A DNA stretch of 22,895 bases from an uncultured Gammaproteobacteria bacterium (GCA_913051905.1 CAJXBY010000020.1:1-22895), one strand, 5' to 3'; shown: positions 9,593 to 17,580, counted from the stretch's first letter. Notes: generated by a model not told the origin, from the letters alone. Made by a program: numbers and translations.

Positions 9593-10915
9593 TCAGCACC
9601 AAAGGCCGGGATGAAACTGATCTTGTGCTTCCAGTTTTCCGACTGCGGCACCATCTAAAACAACCCGCAACCACCAGTTGCCTTGGTTATCGATGTCCTC
9701 ACTCATGACCCGGGCGATCTCATAGGCACGCGCCCTGAGGCGGCCACAGTCTGGTGGAATCTTGAGTGTACGCTCGACCTGCGCCTGACCAAGAAACTGC
9801 GAAATCATCAGGCAAAGTTGCGGTATCCCTTCACCCGTCCGGGCCGAGACCCTAATACCACAGGCAAAATCTGCCCGCTTCGGTATACCAAATTCGTCCT
9901 CAATTTTCAGGTCTGATTTGTTATAAACCTTCAATCTGGGTACTTTTTCGGCGCCTATCTCAGAAAGAACTCCTTCGATATGAGAAATCCTTTCTTCGAA
10001 ATCGCTATCCGACGAATCGATAACATGGAGCAGTAACCGGGATGAGGCGACTTCCTCGAGCGTCGAATGGAACGCATCGACCAGCGCGTGCGGAATGTCC
10101 GATACGAACCCTACGGTATCCGAGAGGATTACGTCTCCGAAATCTTCCAGTTCGAGTCTACGCATCATCGGATCCAGCGTCGCAAACAGCTGATCAGCAG
10201 CAAACGCGCCGGCACCTGTCAATTTATTGAAAAGGGATGTCTTTCCGGAATTGGTATAACCCACCAGTGTAACCGTCGGCACTGACTGTCTTTCCCTACG
10301 ATTTCGCCGCAACTGTCGTTGAGACTGGACCTTGCTGATGCGACTCCGCAGCGAACGGATCCGCCTCCCGATCAACCGTCGATCCGTCTCCAGTTGCGTC
10401 TCCCCCGGACCCCTCAGTCCAATCCCGCCCCTTTGCCTCTCCAGGTGGGTCCAGCCCCGAACCAACCGCGTCGCAAGATGGCTCAACTGGGCCAGTTCGA
10501 CCTGCAGCTTCCCTTCACTCGTCCTCGCTCTTAAAGCGAAAATATCGAGGATCAATCGAGACCGGTCTATGACCCGGCAGCGGACCACCGCCTCAAGGTT
10601 TCTTTCCTGGACGGGTGTCATGGCTTGATCAAGAATCACAAGATCAGCGCGGCACGACTCTACGGAACGGGCAATTTCTGCCGCTTTTCCGGAACCCACA
10701 AACGTTGCCGGATGGGGCACAGGCCGGACAGCGGTAATTCGCGCAACTACGACAGCACCTGCTGCCAGCGCAAGTCCTTCCAGTTCCGAAAACTCTAAAT
10801 CGCCAATCGAACGGCGTTTGTGCTGGTGAACCAGTACTACGCGGTCTGGCGGCGCAAGAACGCCGTTTCTCTGGTCACCGAAATGCCCTGCAGCGCTGTT
10901 GTAGTGGCCGGTCAG
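9593..10915 (-). CDS. hflX: GTPase HflX, ribosome-splitting factor; start codon uncertain
   Basis: HflX binds the 50S E site and splits stalled ribosomes after heat or antibiotic stress. The GTPase domain is complete: G1 GYTNSGKT, G3 DTVGF, G4 NKSD, G5 VSA. Ahead of it are 'GKLQVELAQL' and the loop 'RGGIGLRGPGETQLE'. The conserved N-terminal domain ('RVVLVHQ' ... 'VGSGKAAEI') is also encoded, but it extends upstream of the first usable start, a GTG at 10720 that would give a 375-residue protein lacking most of this domain. In the same frame, between a TGA at 10924-10926 and 10720, there is no ATG, GTG or TTG. A CTG at 10915 has GAGGT 6 bases ahead and would give 440 residues (E. coli 426); I use it here. 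The alternative is a one-base frameshift from a GTG at 10878. Confidence 0.8.
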   Translation of the reverse strand: MTGHYNSAAGHFGDQRNGVLAPPDRVVLVHQHKRRSIGDLEFSELEGLALAAGAVVVARITAVRPVPHPATFVGSGKAAEIARSVESCRADLVILDQAMTPVQERNLEAVVRCRVIDRSRLILDIFALRARTSEGKLQVELAQLSHLATRLVRGWTHLERQRGGIGLRGPGETQLETDRRLIGRRIRSLRSRISKVQSQRQLRRNRRERQSVPTVTLVGYTNSGKTSLFNKLTGAGAFAADQLFATLDPMMRRLELEDFGDVILSDTVGFVSDIPHALVDAFHSTLEEVASSRLLLHVIDSSDSDFEERISHIEGVLSEIGAEKVPRLKVYNKSDLKIEDEFGIPKRADFACGIRVSARTGEGIPQLCLMISQFLGQAQVERTLKIPPDCGRLRARAYEIARVMSEDIDNQGNWWLRVVLDGAAVGKLEAQDQFHPGLWC

Positions 10916-10986
10916 ACCGTCACCTCAGACGCTAACTTTATCTCTCGGGTGCACTCCCCGGAAACGCCTACCGAGATATCCCTCAA

Positions 10987-11259
10987 TCAATCGTGACCAT
11001 CGTCTATGTCGTGATCGTGCAACTGGCTCGGCCCGTCAAACGGAATTCTCACGGCCCTGGATGGCACAATAGTGGAAATCGCATGTTTATAAATCATCTG
11101 GCTGACGGTGTTTCGTAAGAGAACAACAAAAGGATCGAATGATTCGACCTGCCCCTGGAGTTTTATTCCATTCACTAAGTAAATCGATACGGGTATTCTC
11201 TCTTTTCTTAGAATATTGAGGAAGGGATCTTGTAAAGCTGCCCCTTTATGTTGAGCCAT
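10987..11259 (-). CDS. hfq: RNA chaperone Hfq
   Basis: Hfq is a hexameric Sm-like ring that pairs small RNAs with mRNAs. From the chosen ATG it has 90 residues. Sm1 ('[18 protein letters not shown]') and Sm2 ('YKHAIST') are clear. The proximal-site residues Gln10, Phe44, Lys58 and His59 are present, but the position of E. coli Gln41 is Pro43 ('SFDPFVV'). The rim patch reads RKER rather than RRER. After 'VPSRAV' the short tail is acidic and rich in histidine ([10 protein letters not shown]). I chose the ATG at 11259 because AGGAGA lies 7 bases before it; an in-frame GTG at 11265 is too close to that site. The order miaA-hfq-hflX is conserved. Confidence 0.96.
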   Translation of the reverse strand: MAQHKGAALQDPFLNILRKERIPVSIYLVNGIKLQGQVESFDPFVVLLRNTVSQMIYKHAISTIVPSRAVRIPFDGPSQLHDHDIDDGHD

Positions 11260-11337
11260 CGTCACTTCTCCTATTTTTTAGATAATGGAAGATTTGTCTA
11301 ATCGGGCGGTGATCAATCTATCCCTTCCTGTGAGGCC

Positions 11338-11353
11338 CAGGCGCGTACGCCTG
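11338..11353 (-). other. Stable hairpin in the hfq leader
   Basis: On the minus strand CAGGCG and CGCCTG form a perfect 6-bp stem around the tetraloop TACG. CCTT (11354-11357) and AAGG (11323-11326) could extend it as an outer stem across a one-sided internal bulge. No U-run follows, so it does not look like a terminator. It lies about 80 bases before the hfq start. A role in autoregulation, known for E. coli hfq, is a guess. Confidence 0.45.
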
Positions 11354-11467
11354 AAGGTGGAAAACAGAATAAAACCAAAGGGTTCGGACTGAATCCGTTT
11401 TAATTTTGCCAGCGGCCTCGTTCTCTATGACATCACGGTCAGATAGAAATTTCGCGCCTCCTGTCTG

Positions 11468-11496
11468 AATGTAGGGCCGGGGCTGGACTTTTTCAA
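11468..11496 (-). promoter_or_regulatory. Sigma70 promoter candidate for hfq
   Basis: On the minus strand TTGAAA (11491-11496, 5 of 6 consensus bases) is followed after exactly 17 bases by TACATT (11468-11473, 4 of 6). It begins 12 bases after the miaA stop codon. Transcription would start near 11461, leaving a leader of about 200 nt before hfq, which would contain the hairpin at 11338-11353. The gap from 11260 to 11508 holds no gene of its own. Confidence 0.5.
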
Positions 11497-11508
11497 CCTC
11501 GGTACCGC

Positions 11509-12459
11509 TCAAACGGAGCGGAAATGCGGCACGATTTGGTAAAGGTAACGCATGGCGGTATCCAGCAGACCCTGATGAGCAGCATCGAACCAGACATTTC
11601 CCGAGGTATTTCGCAACCAGGTTAATTGACGTTTGGCCAGTTGGCGACTTGCAGAAATGGCCCGGTCCCGCATTGTCGAGCGGTCCGTACGACCATCCAG
11701 ATACTGCCAGACCTGGCGGTAGCCGATACTTTTCATGGCCGGAAATCCCTCGTCTATCGTGGGATCGTTCATGAGCTTTCGGACTTCTTCGATCAGCCCG
11801 CAATCAATCATCCGATCGAAACGTTCAGCGATTCTTTGGTGCAGGGTCTCACGATTAGTCATCGCGGCTACCAATCGGCAGATGCGAACCCCCTCGGGCA
11901 AAAACGTGCTCCGGCTCTTGTTTTTGTTTATCGGTTGACCCGTCAAATGATTAATTTCGAGCGCCCTTTGGATTCTCTGCCCGTCGTGTGGGTCTATCCG
12001 GGCTGCTGCCTGCGGATCAACGGCGTTCAGGGACTCGTGTAGCGCCTCCCACCCGTGGTCCCGGCCCTGTCGCAGCAGGGTCCGCCTAAATTTGTCGTCA
12101 GCAGGTGGCAGGTTACCCAATCCATTGAGCAGCGATGACAGATAAAACATCGTGCCACCAACCAGCAGTGGAATCTGCCCTTCAGCGATCGACTTACGTA
12201 TGACTTGCGAGGCGGTGTAACAGAATTCAGCAACGGAGTACGGTTCCCGCACACTGCGAAGGTTGATCATGGCATGCGGGAATTCGCGCAAGATTTCCCG
12301 GTCGGGCTTGGCCGTACCAATATCGAGTTCTCGATAGATCTGCCCCGAGTCGACACTGATAATACGCACGGGAAACCTGCGCGCCAACCCGATTGCAAGA
12401 TCTGTCTTACCCACCGCGGTCGGTCCGGTGATGGCTATGATCAGAGGGACTGGTGCCAT
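11509..12459 (-). CDS. miaA: tRNA dimethylallyltransferase
   Basis: The enzyme transfers a dimethylallyl group to N6 of adenosine 37 in tRNAs reading codons that begin with U, the first step of ms2i6A synthesis. The 316-residue protein begins with the P-loop GPTAVGKT (12-19). 'SVDSGQIYRELDIGTAKP' follows, with the catalytic-base aspartate at 37, then 'VGGTMFYLSSLL' and 'RIDPHDGQRIQRALEI'. The C-terminus holds 'IGYRQVWQYL' and 'ASRQLAKRQLTWLRN', which grip the tRNA. All family marks are present. The ATG has AAGGA 9 bases upstream. It starts 50 bases after the mutL stop codon. Confidence 0.98.
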   Translation of the reverse strand: MAPVPLIIAITGPTAVGKTDLAIGLARRFPVRIISVDSGQIYRELDIGTAKPDREILREFPHAMINLRSVREPYSVAEFCYTASQVIRKSIAEGQIPLLVGGTMFYLSSLLNGLGNLPPADDKFRRTLLRQGRDHGWEALHESLNAVDPQAAARIDPHDGQRIQRALEINHLTGQPINKNKSRSTFLPEGVRICRLVAAMTNRETLHQRIAERFDRMIDCGLIEEVRKLMNDPTIDEGFPAMKSIGYRQVWQYLDGRTDRSTMRDRAISASRQLAKRQLTWLRNTSGNVWFDAAHQGLLDTAMRYLYQIVPHFRSV

Positions 12460-12509
12460 GCTTTCTGATCCTTCACTTTAGCCGGGTAACTGACGCACGC
12501 AGGGTAACT

Positions 12510-14321
12510 TTACCGTCCCCGGTGGAACCATTTATCAACCTCCACCAGGTCGATCTGCCTGAAGGTCGGACGGCCATGATTGCATTGTCCGGACCTTTCG
12601 GTCTTCTCCATCTGGCGCAACAGTGCGTTCATTTCGGCGACGGTCATATGCCGGTTCTCGCGTATAGACCCATGACACGCCATCGTCGACAGTACACTTT
12701 CGATGTGCTCGGCTATTCGATCTGACCGACCAAGTTTCGCTAGATCTGCGATGACGTCTCTGACCAGACCAGCATTGTCCACTTTCTTCAGGACCTCGGG
12801 AATTGCGCGAACTGCCAGCACCGTGTGTCCGGCCCGGGATATCGTAAAACCGAGCCGCCCGAAAAGGTCCTCATGGTTTTCGAATAGATCGGCTTCAGAA
12901 TTCGTGACATCCAGCATAATCGGAACCAACAGTGGCTGCGATGCCGGAACCTTGTCGACTAGCTTCGCCTTGAGCTGTTCATAGGTGATCCTTTCATGAG
13001 CGGCGTGCATATCGACCAGCACGAGTCCTTCCGCGTTCTCTGCAAGAATATAAGCCCCCTTAAACTGGGCCAGCGCGAAACCTAGCGGTGGTGAATCCTG
13101 TGCCCCGGTTTTTGTTTCCTGTAGAGACTTGAATGCGGCGCCATATGGTGACCACCCTGATAGGGTATTCCCCCGATAGGAGGGGTCCATCCTCTCCGTC
13201 AGCGCCAGTCCTTTCTGTCCGAATGCCAATGGCGAATCTGGAATCTGCGCTCCCCTATGGGCGGGATCCGCAAATTGCTCGTGGGGCATACGACCGGATT
13301 CCTCCCACGGACCGCTACCGGCTACAACCTGACTGGCAGCCCGGTACACAAAATCGTGCACAGACCTCGGATCCATAAATCGCACTTCATTCTTGGTCGG
13401 ATGAACGTTGACATCAACAGATTCCGGCACCACAACAAGATAGAACACATAGGCCGGCTGCCTGCCACGGTACATGACGTCGCTGAAGGCCCGGCGTACG
13501 GCATGCGATAGCGAGACATCCTTAACGCTGCGGCCATTGATAAAGCAGAACTGCATATCCGACTGGCTTCTGGAAAATGCCGGCGACCCCAACCACCCGG
13601 TCAAGGTGATCCCTTTCGCTTCACTTTCGACCCGGACACTATGCTCGCAGAAGGCCCTGCCGAGAATAGACTCCGTTCGGTGTGGCCCATCCGGGCTCGT
13701 TTCACGAGGAATCGAAAGCAAACGCCGTCCATCTGCGGTGAAAGTAAATCCAGTCTCCGGGCGAGCCAGAGCCAGGCATTTGATGACCCGTTCGATATGC
13801 CCCTTTTCAGTCCTTTCCGTTCTGAGAAATTTCCGACGTACAGGTGTGTTGTAAAACAGATCCTCCATGATCACCCGGGTTCCGACAGGCATCGATGCGG
13901 GCCGCGGCTCGCGGAATTCTCCCCCCAAACCTGATATCTTCCAGCCCGCAGTACCCACGCTGGTTTGGGACTCGATTACAAGTCTCGAGACCGACGCAAT
14001 ACTGGGCAATGCTTCACCCCTAAAACCTAGACTCGTTACGCGGGAAAGATCGTCGAAACCGCTTATCTTGCTGGTCGCATGCCGGGACACCGACAGAACC
14101 AGATCTTCTTTTGACATTCCGTGTCCGTTGTCAGTGACAGAGATCTGCTTGACACCTCCCCGTTCAATTGCAATCTGGATCTCGCTGGCACCGGCATCCA
14201 GGGCGTTTTCCATGAGTTCCTTGACGACCGACGCGGGTCTCTCTATCACTTCTCCGGCTGCAATCTGGTTGATGAGCCGCTCATCCAGACGGCGTATGGT
14301 TGTTGAGCCTTTCTGATGCAT
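12510..14321 (-). CDS. mutL: DNA mismatch repair protein MutL (endonuclease type)
   Basis: MutL links mismatch recognition by MutS to strand removal. The 603-residue protein has a GHKL ATPase head with Glu36 and Asn40 ('KELMENALDAG'), 'TDNGHGMS' and 'GFRGEAL' (99-105). A flexible linker precedes the C-terminal dimer domain. That domain contains DMHAAHERITYE (437-448), which fits the metal-binding motif DxHAx2Ex4E of MutL endonucleases. It also has 'ACHGSIREN' (Cys549), CNHGRP (580-585) and a Phe-x-x-Ile end. E. coli MutL lacks these motifs and relies on MutH, so this organism probably nicks DNA with MutL itself. The ATG is preceded by a weak AAGG. It lies 19 bases past the old end of the amidase gene's LysM region. 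Confidence 0.97.
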   Translation of the reverse strand: MHQKGSTTIRRLDERLINQIAAGEVIERPASVVKELMENALDAGASEIQIAIERGGVKQISVTDNGHGMSKEDLVLSVSRHATSKISGFDDLSRVTSLGFRGEALPSIASVSRLVIESQTSVGTAGWKISGLGGEFREPRPASMPVGTRVIMEDLFYNTPVRRKFLRTERTEKGHIERVIKCLALARPETGFTFTADGRRLLSIPRETSPDGPHRTESILGRAFCEHSVRVESEAKGITLTGWLGSPAFSRSQSDMQFCFINGRSVKDVSLSHAVRRAFSDVMYRGRQPAYVFYLVVVPESVDVNVHPTKNEVRFMDPRSVHDFVYRAASQVVAGSGPWEESGRMPHEQFADPAHRGAQIPDSPLAFGQKGLALTERMDPSYRGNTLSGWSPYGAAFKSLQETKTGAQDSPPLGFALAQFKGAYILAENAEGLVLVDMHAAHERITYEQLKAKLVDKVPASQPLLVPIMLDVTNSEADLFENHEDLFGRLGFTISRAGHTVLAVRAIPEVLKKVDNAGLVRDVIADLAKLGRSDRIAEHIESVLSTMACHGSIRENRHMTVAEMNALLRQMEKTERSGQCNHGRPTFRQIDLVEVDKWFHRGR

Positions 14322-14340
14322 TGCCTTGCCTTTCCCTGGA

Positions 14341-14484
14341 TTAGCCTCCTGGAAGAATCAATTGCTGACCGATCTCCAACCGGTCACTGGAAAGACCCCT
14401 AAACGTTCGCAGCTGCTGGACCGTGATGCCATCACGGGCTGCGATCAGTGACAAAGAGTCAGCCTTTTTAACCGTGTACACCGC
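14341..14484 (-). pseudogene. LysM domain cut off from the amidase by an in-frame TAA
   Basis: Directly after the amidase stop codon, in the same frame, 47 sense codons encode a complete LysM peptidoglycan-binding domain. It begins AVYTVKKADSLSLIAARDG, continues through 'VQQLRTFRGL', and ends 'IGQQLILPGG' before a TAA at 14341-14343. E. coli AmiB and its pseudomonad relatives carry just such a domain at this place, after the catalytic domain. There is no other stop or frameshift. A GTG two codons after the TAA could restart translation, but the product would have no signal peptide. I therefore treat it as the stranded 3' end of amiB, unless the stop is read through or is a sequencing error. 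Confidence 0.8.
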
Positions 14485-15636
14485 TTACTCACCATTAGTC
14501 ATAGAGCAATCCCGTTGCCGTCGGCAGTATTCCTTTATACCGGCAAACATGGCAGCCGCCAGTCGCTCCTGGTGACGAGTGCTTTGAAGCTTCTGCTCTT
14601 CCTGGTCGTTGGTGATAAACCCGGTCTCGACCAGTATTGCTGGTATTTCGACCGCCTTGAGTACGACGAACCCCGCCTGATGAATCTGCCGGCTGTGCAG
14701 GGGACCGACCTCACCTAACGCCTTCAGCACGGCACTAGCAAAATCACGACTCTCTTTAATCTTCCAGTCGATTTCCATGTCCAGCATCATTTCGCGAACA
14801 CTGGCTTCTTGTTTTTTCAGCTGTACCCCACCTGCCAGATCAGAAGCATTTTCCCGTCGGGCAAGTTGGCGGGCAATTTCACTGGTGGCTCCCTTGTCCG
14901 ACAGTATATAGACCGAGGCACCCTTCGCGGATCTTCGTCTGGCAGCGTCTGCATGTATAGAAACAAAAAGATCGGCCTTTTCACGTACGGCAATCTCGAT
15001 GCGTTTTCGAAGGCTAACGTAGTAATCGCGATTACGCGTCAATTGAGCCCGCATACCGCTTTGCTCATTTATCAATCTAGCCAACCGCTTGGAAATCGAA
15101 AGCACCAGGTCCTTTTCCAGGGTCCGCCGACGCCCGACGGCACCCGGATCTTCCCCTCCATGCCCCGGGTCTATCACAATGATATAGGCACGGCCTTTGT
15201 GAGGGAAGTTCTGCTGAACAGAATTATCCACCACAACTTCCTTGGGCTGAAGATCGACCACCAACCGATGGCCATAGTCCCCACCGGGAGGCAGCAGAAA
15301 CGCTTCATAGCCTATCGATTGGCTGAGGTCGAATACAAAGCGCAGGGTCTCAGGCTCTGGGTGACCGACCCGGACACCTTTCAGATAGGGCCCCAAAGTA
15401 GACGCCTCCGGTAAATTTCCCAGCACCAGCGCCCGGCGCATGTCCACAACCAGACGTTTTGGTTCAGATAGATCAAACAGCTCAAACTCAACGGGGTCCG
15501 ACATGTCGAAGACCAGGCGGGTACTGTGTGGCGGATGCCAGATTCGGATCCCGGCTATCACCGTATCCGCCCCAGCGGACCCGTATGGCACAAACCACAG
15601 TACAAAAAACCACAACGGACGATAAAGCCCTCTCAC
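14485..15636 (-). CDS. amiB: N-acetylmuramoyl-L-alanine amidase, AmiB type, ending before its LysM domain
   Basis: This zinc amidase cleaves the bond between N-acetylmuramic acid and the peptide stem, splitting the septal wall between daughter cells. The 383-residue protein has a signal peptide (hydrophobic about 8-19, cleavage probably near Ala21-Ala23) and an AMIN domain (about 25-130). The amidase_3 domain follows (about 150-370), with zinc and catalytic residues His159 ('DPGHGG'), Glu174, His228 ('SIHAD') and Glu337 ('VETGF'). The insert near 265-290 resembles the regulatory helix controlled by EnvC/NlpD-type activators. Translation stops at TAA (14485-14487) just before an intact LysM domain in the same frame. 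The start is a GTG overlapping the tsaE stop (GTGA), implying coupling. The catalytic part is undamaged, and the AMIN domain could still target it to the septum. Confidence 0.93.
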   Translation of the reverse strand: MRGLYRPLWFFVLWFVPYGSAGADTVIAGIRIWHPPHSTRLVFDMSDPVEFELFDLSEPKRLVVDMRRALVLGNLPEASTLGPYLKGVRVGHPEPETLRFVFDLSQSIGYEAFLLPPGGDYGHRLVVDLQPKEVVVDNSVQQNFPHKGRAYIIVIDPGHGGEDPGAVGRRRTLEKDLVLSISKRLARLINEQSGMRAQLTRNRDYYVSLRKRIEIAVREKADLFVSIHADAARRRSAKGASVYILSDKGATSEIARQLARRENASDLAGGVQLKKQEASVREMMLDMEIDWKIKESRDFASAVLKALGEVGPLHSRQIHQAGFVVLKAVEIPAILVETGFITNDQEEQKLQSTRHQERLAAAMFAGIKEYCRRQRDCSMTNGE

Positions 15637-16085
15637 TGGATGATTTCCAGGTCAAGGCCTCGACCGGCGCGGACCGTCACCCCCAGTCGTCGCCTGTCAC
15701 CGGCATATTCCAGGTCAACTACCATGTCCGCGGCCGGTAGCAGTCCACTTCCTTTCTGCGGCCATTCAATCAGGCATATAGACTGACTATCCAGGTAGTC
15801 ACGTATTCCGATGTTCTCGAGTTCCGTCAGACTCTCGAGGCGGTACAGATCCAGATGCACCAATTCCCCGTAATCTGTCTGGTAGACCTCAACAAGTGTG
15901 AAAGTTGGACTGTTGACCACACCCTTGAACCCCATGGTCCGGATTGCCGCCTGGGCAAACGTGGTCTTGCCTGTTCCGAGGTCACCGGAAAGGAATACCA
16001 GATCTCCCCGCTGAAGCTGGGTCGCTATACTTTTCGCTACAGTCCGCAACCCGGCCTCGTCGACGAGCCACGAACGGTTATTCAT
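15633..16085 (-). CDS. tsaE: TsaE, ATPase of tRNA t6A synthesis
   Basis: TsaE supplies ATPase activity to the TsaB-TsaD complex that makes threonylcarbamoyl-adenosine at position 37 of tRNAs reading ANN codons. The 150-residue protein has a Walker A loop GDLGTGKTT (34-42), the switch-like 'SPTFTLVEVY' (59-68), 'HLDLYRL' (77-83) and 'IEWP' (106-109), all family marks. The frame is open another 56 codons upstream, but those lie inside nnrD. The ATG at 16085 overlaps the nnrD stop by 8 bases and gives the normal length. Its own stop overlaps the amiB start, so the three genes form a coupled chain. Confidence 0.96.
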   Translation of the reverse strand: MNNRSWLVDEAGLRTVAKSIATQLQRGDLVFLSGDLGTGKTTFAQAAIRTMGFKGVVNSPTFTLVEVYQTDYGELVHLDLYRLESLTELENIGIRDYLDSQSICLIEWPQKGSGLLPAADMVVDLEYAGDRRRLGVTVRAGRGLDLEIIQ

Positions 16086-17571
16086 CTGCGCACAAGGGAT
16101 TGTTAGCCAAGCGGTGGAGCCAGGGCGCGAGATCCGACGCCAATAGGCCTCTCTCGCCCGCTTCTGCCGCTGCCAGGTCAGCGGCTGCCGAATGAAGCCA
16201 GACCCCGCATCTAGCAGCCAAGTCATGCGGCAAACCCTGGGCAAGAAGCCCACCGATCACACCGGAGAGCACATCGCCCATCCCGGCAGTAGCCATCCCA
16301 GGATTGCCGCGATTACACAGCCACAGTCCACCGCCTTCCCCGGCGACCAGAGTACCTGGGCCCTTAAGAACGCAGGTTCCCTTGTACAGCTCCTGAATCC
16401 TACGTGCAGATAAGTGTCGCTGCGCCTGTACCGCTAGGGTTTCACAACCCAGCAAGCGCCCCGCCTCCCCTGGGTGTGGTGTCAGTATGCCCTGTGGAAC
16501 GGAACTTCGACTATCTGCAATCAGATTCAGTCCGTCAGCATCCAGTACCACGTTCAGACCAGACTCGAGCACACGACTCAGCAGCATCCGGCCCCAGTCT
16601 CCGGTTCCCAGACCAGGTCCAATGACGATGCAGTTCTTGCCCTCAAGTACGTAATCGATGTCTGCAGTGTTCTCGACTCCGTAACACATCAGCTCCGGTC
16701 GGGCTGAACTGATGGCCGCTGCGTGGACACTGCGTGTGGCAACCGTAACCAGTCCTGCCCCACTTCTCAAGGCGGCTTCGCCGGCGAGACAGACTGCACC
16801 ACTCATTCCTGACTCGCCCCCGACAATAAGCAAGTGTCCCGACTCTCCCTTATGCATCGTTTTCCTTCTTTCTGGCAGGCTCGCCCGGACCATCCCGGCG
16901 CTAATCAGCTGGGCTAAAGGCGGAACCTGTTCGTGAACCCTTTGCGGCACCGATAGACCGTCAAAAACTATCTCGCCGCAGACATCCGGACCGCGTCCCG
17001 TATAGAGACCGAGCTTCAATCCGATGAAAGTTACGGTCAGCGTCGCCCGGACGACCGACCCGGGAGTCGCACCTGAATCTGCTTCAAGACCGGAAGGGAT
17101 ATCCACCGCGATGACCGGCTGCTTTAGACTGTTAACCGCCTTGATCAGCTTTCCCGTATCATCGCTTGGCGGCCGGTTTAACCCGGTTCCAAGAATACAG
17201 TCGACCACCAGATCCGTGGACGGTAATTCTTCACCGGAGTATTGCGCTATTTGCACCCCAGCCTTTTGGGCTTTATCGTGTGCCTGGAGGGCGTCGTCCG
17301 TGACCGGGGCCTCTAAGAACACGATCTGGCTGTTGAGGCCCGCCGTATGTGCCAGACGGCCGATGATATATCCGTCTCCGCCGTTGTTTCCCGGCCCACA
17401 GACAGTCAAAAGTGAATTGGTCTGCGGCCATCTCCCGGATAACACCCTAAATGCAGCAGCGCCCGCTCTCTCCATCAACTCACCACCGGCCAGGTCACCT
17501 TCTTCTATGGCCATACGATCGAGTTGCCGGGAACCTGACTGCCCGTAGAGCCGTTCTTCAGCGCCTTGCAT
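16078..17571 (-). CDS. nnrD: Bifunctional NAD(P)HX epimerase / ADP-dependent dehydratase
   Basis: The protein repairs hydrated NADH and NADPH. The N-terminal epimerase domain converts R-NAD(P)HX to S, and the C-terminal dehydratase restores the cofactor. The chosen frame has 497 residues (E. coli 515). The epimerase half shows 'LMERAGAAAF', 'CGPGNNGGDGY' and 'DIPSGLEADSG'. The dehydratase half shows 'HKGESGHLLIVGG', 'ARPELM', 'VIGPGLG', 'DADGLNL', 'TPHPGEAGRLLG' and 'GMGDVLSGVIGGLLAQG'. I chose the ATG at 17571 by its distance to the first conserved segment. An ATG at 17592 is possible and would overlap the start codon of the divergent queG. Neither has a good ribosome-binding site. It leads the long minus-strand gene run. 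Confidence 0.94.
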   Translation of the reverse strand: MQGAEERLYGQSGSRQLDRMAIEEGDLAGGELMERAGAAAFRVLSGRWPQTNSLLTVCGPGNNGGDGYIIGRLAHTAGLNSQIVFLEAPVTDDALQAHDKAQKAGVQIAQYSGEELPSTDLVVDCILGTGLNRPPSDDTGKLIKAVNSLKQPVIAVDIPSGLEADSGATPGSVVRATLTVTFIGLKLGLYTGRGPDVCGEIVFDGLSVPQRVHEQVPPLAQLISAGMVRASLPERRKTMHKGESGHLLIVGGESGMSGAVCLAGEAALRSGAGLVTVATRSVHAAAISSARPELMCYGVENTADIDYVLEGKNCIVIGPGLGTGDWGRMLLSRVLESGLNVVLDADGLNLIADSRSSVPQGILTPHPGEAGRLLGCETLAVQAQRHLSARRIQELYKGTCVLKGPGTLVAGEGGGLWLCNRGNPGMATAGMGDVLSGVIGGLLAQGLPHDLAARCGVWLHSAAADLAAAEAGERGLLASDLAPWLHRLANNPLCADE

Positions 17572-17580
17572 ACCGGTATG
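17569..17580. repeat. 12-bp perfect palindrome between nnrD and queG
   Basis: CATACCGGTATG is its own reverse complement. On the minus strand it supplies the ATG proposed for nnrD. On the + strand its right half runs into TATGAT (17577-17582), a 5-of-6 match to a -10 box just ahead of queG. It could be an operator for the divergent pair or chance; no -35 box of quality is seen. Confidence 0.3.

Noticed and set aside
11395..11415. Hairpin CGGACTGAATCCG followed by a T-rich run, read on the + strand, as a terminator
   Set aside because: The stem is only 4 bp and there is no + strand gene to terminate here.
11318..11803. 161-codon minus-strand frame between miaA and hfq
   Set aside because: More than half lies inside miaA in another frame; the rest covers the hfq promoter and leader and resembles no family.
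16086..16253. Upstream extension of tsaE by 56 codons
   Set aside because: These codons lie inside nnrD, and the resulting N-terminus resembles no TsaE; the ATG at 16085 gives the family length.
17024..17548. 174-codon open frame on the + strand
   Set aside because: It lies wholly opposite the conserved NnrD epimerase domain and reads as low-complexity Ser/Pro/Arg sequence.
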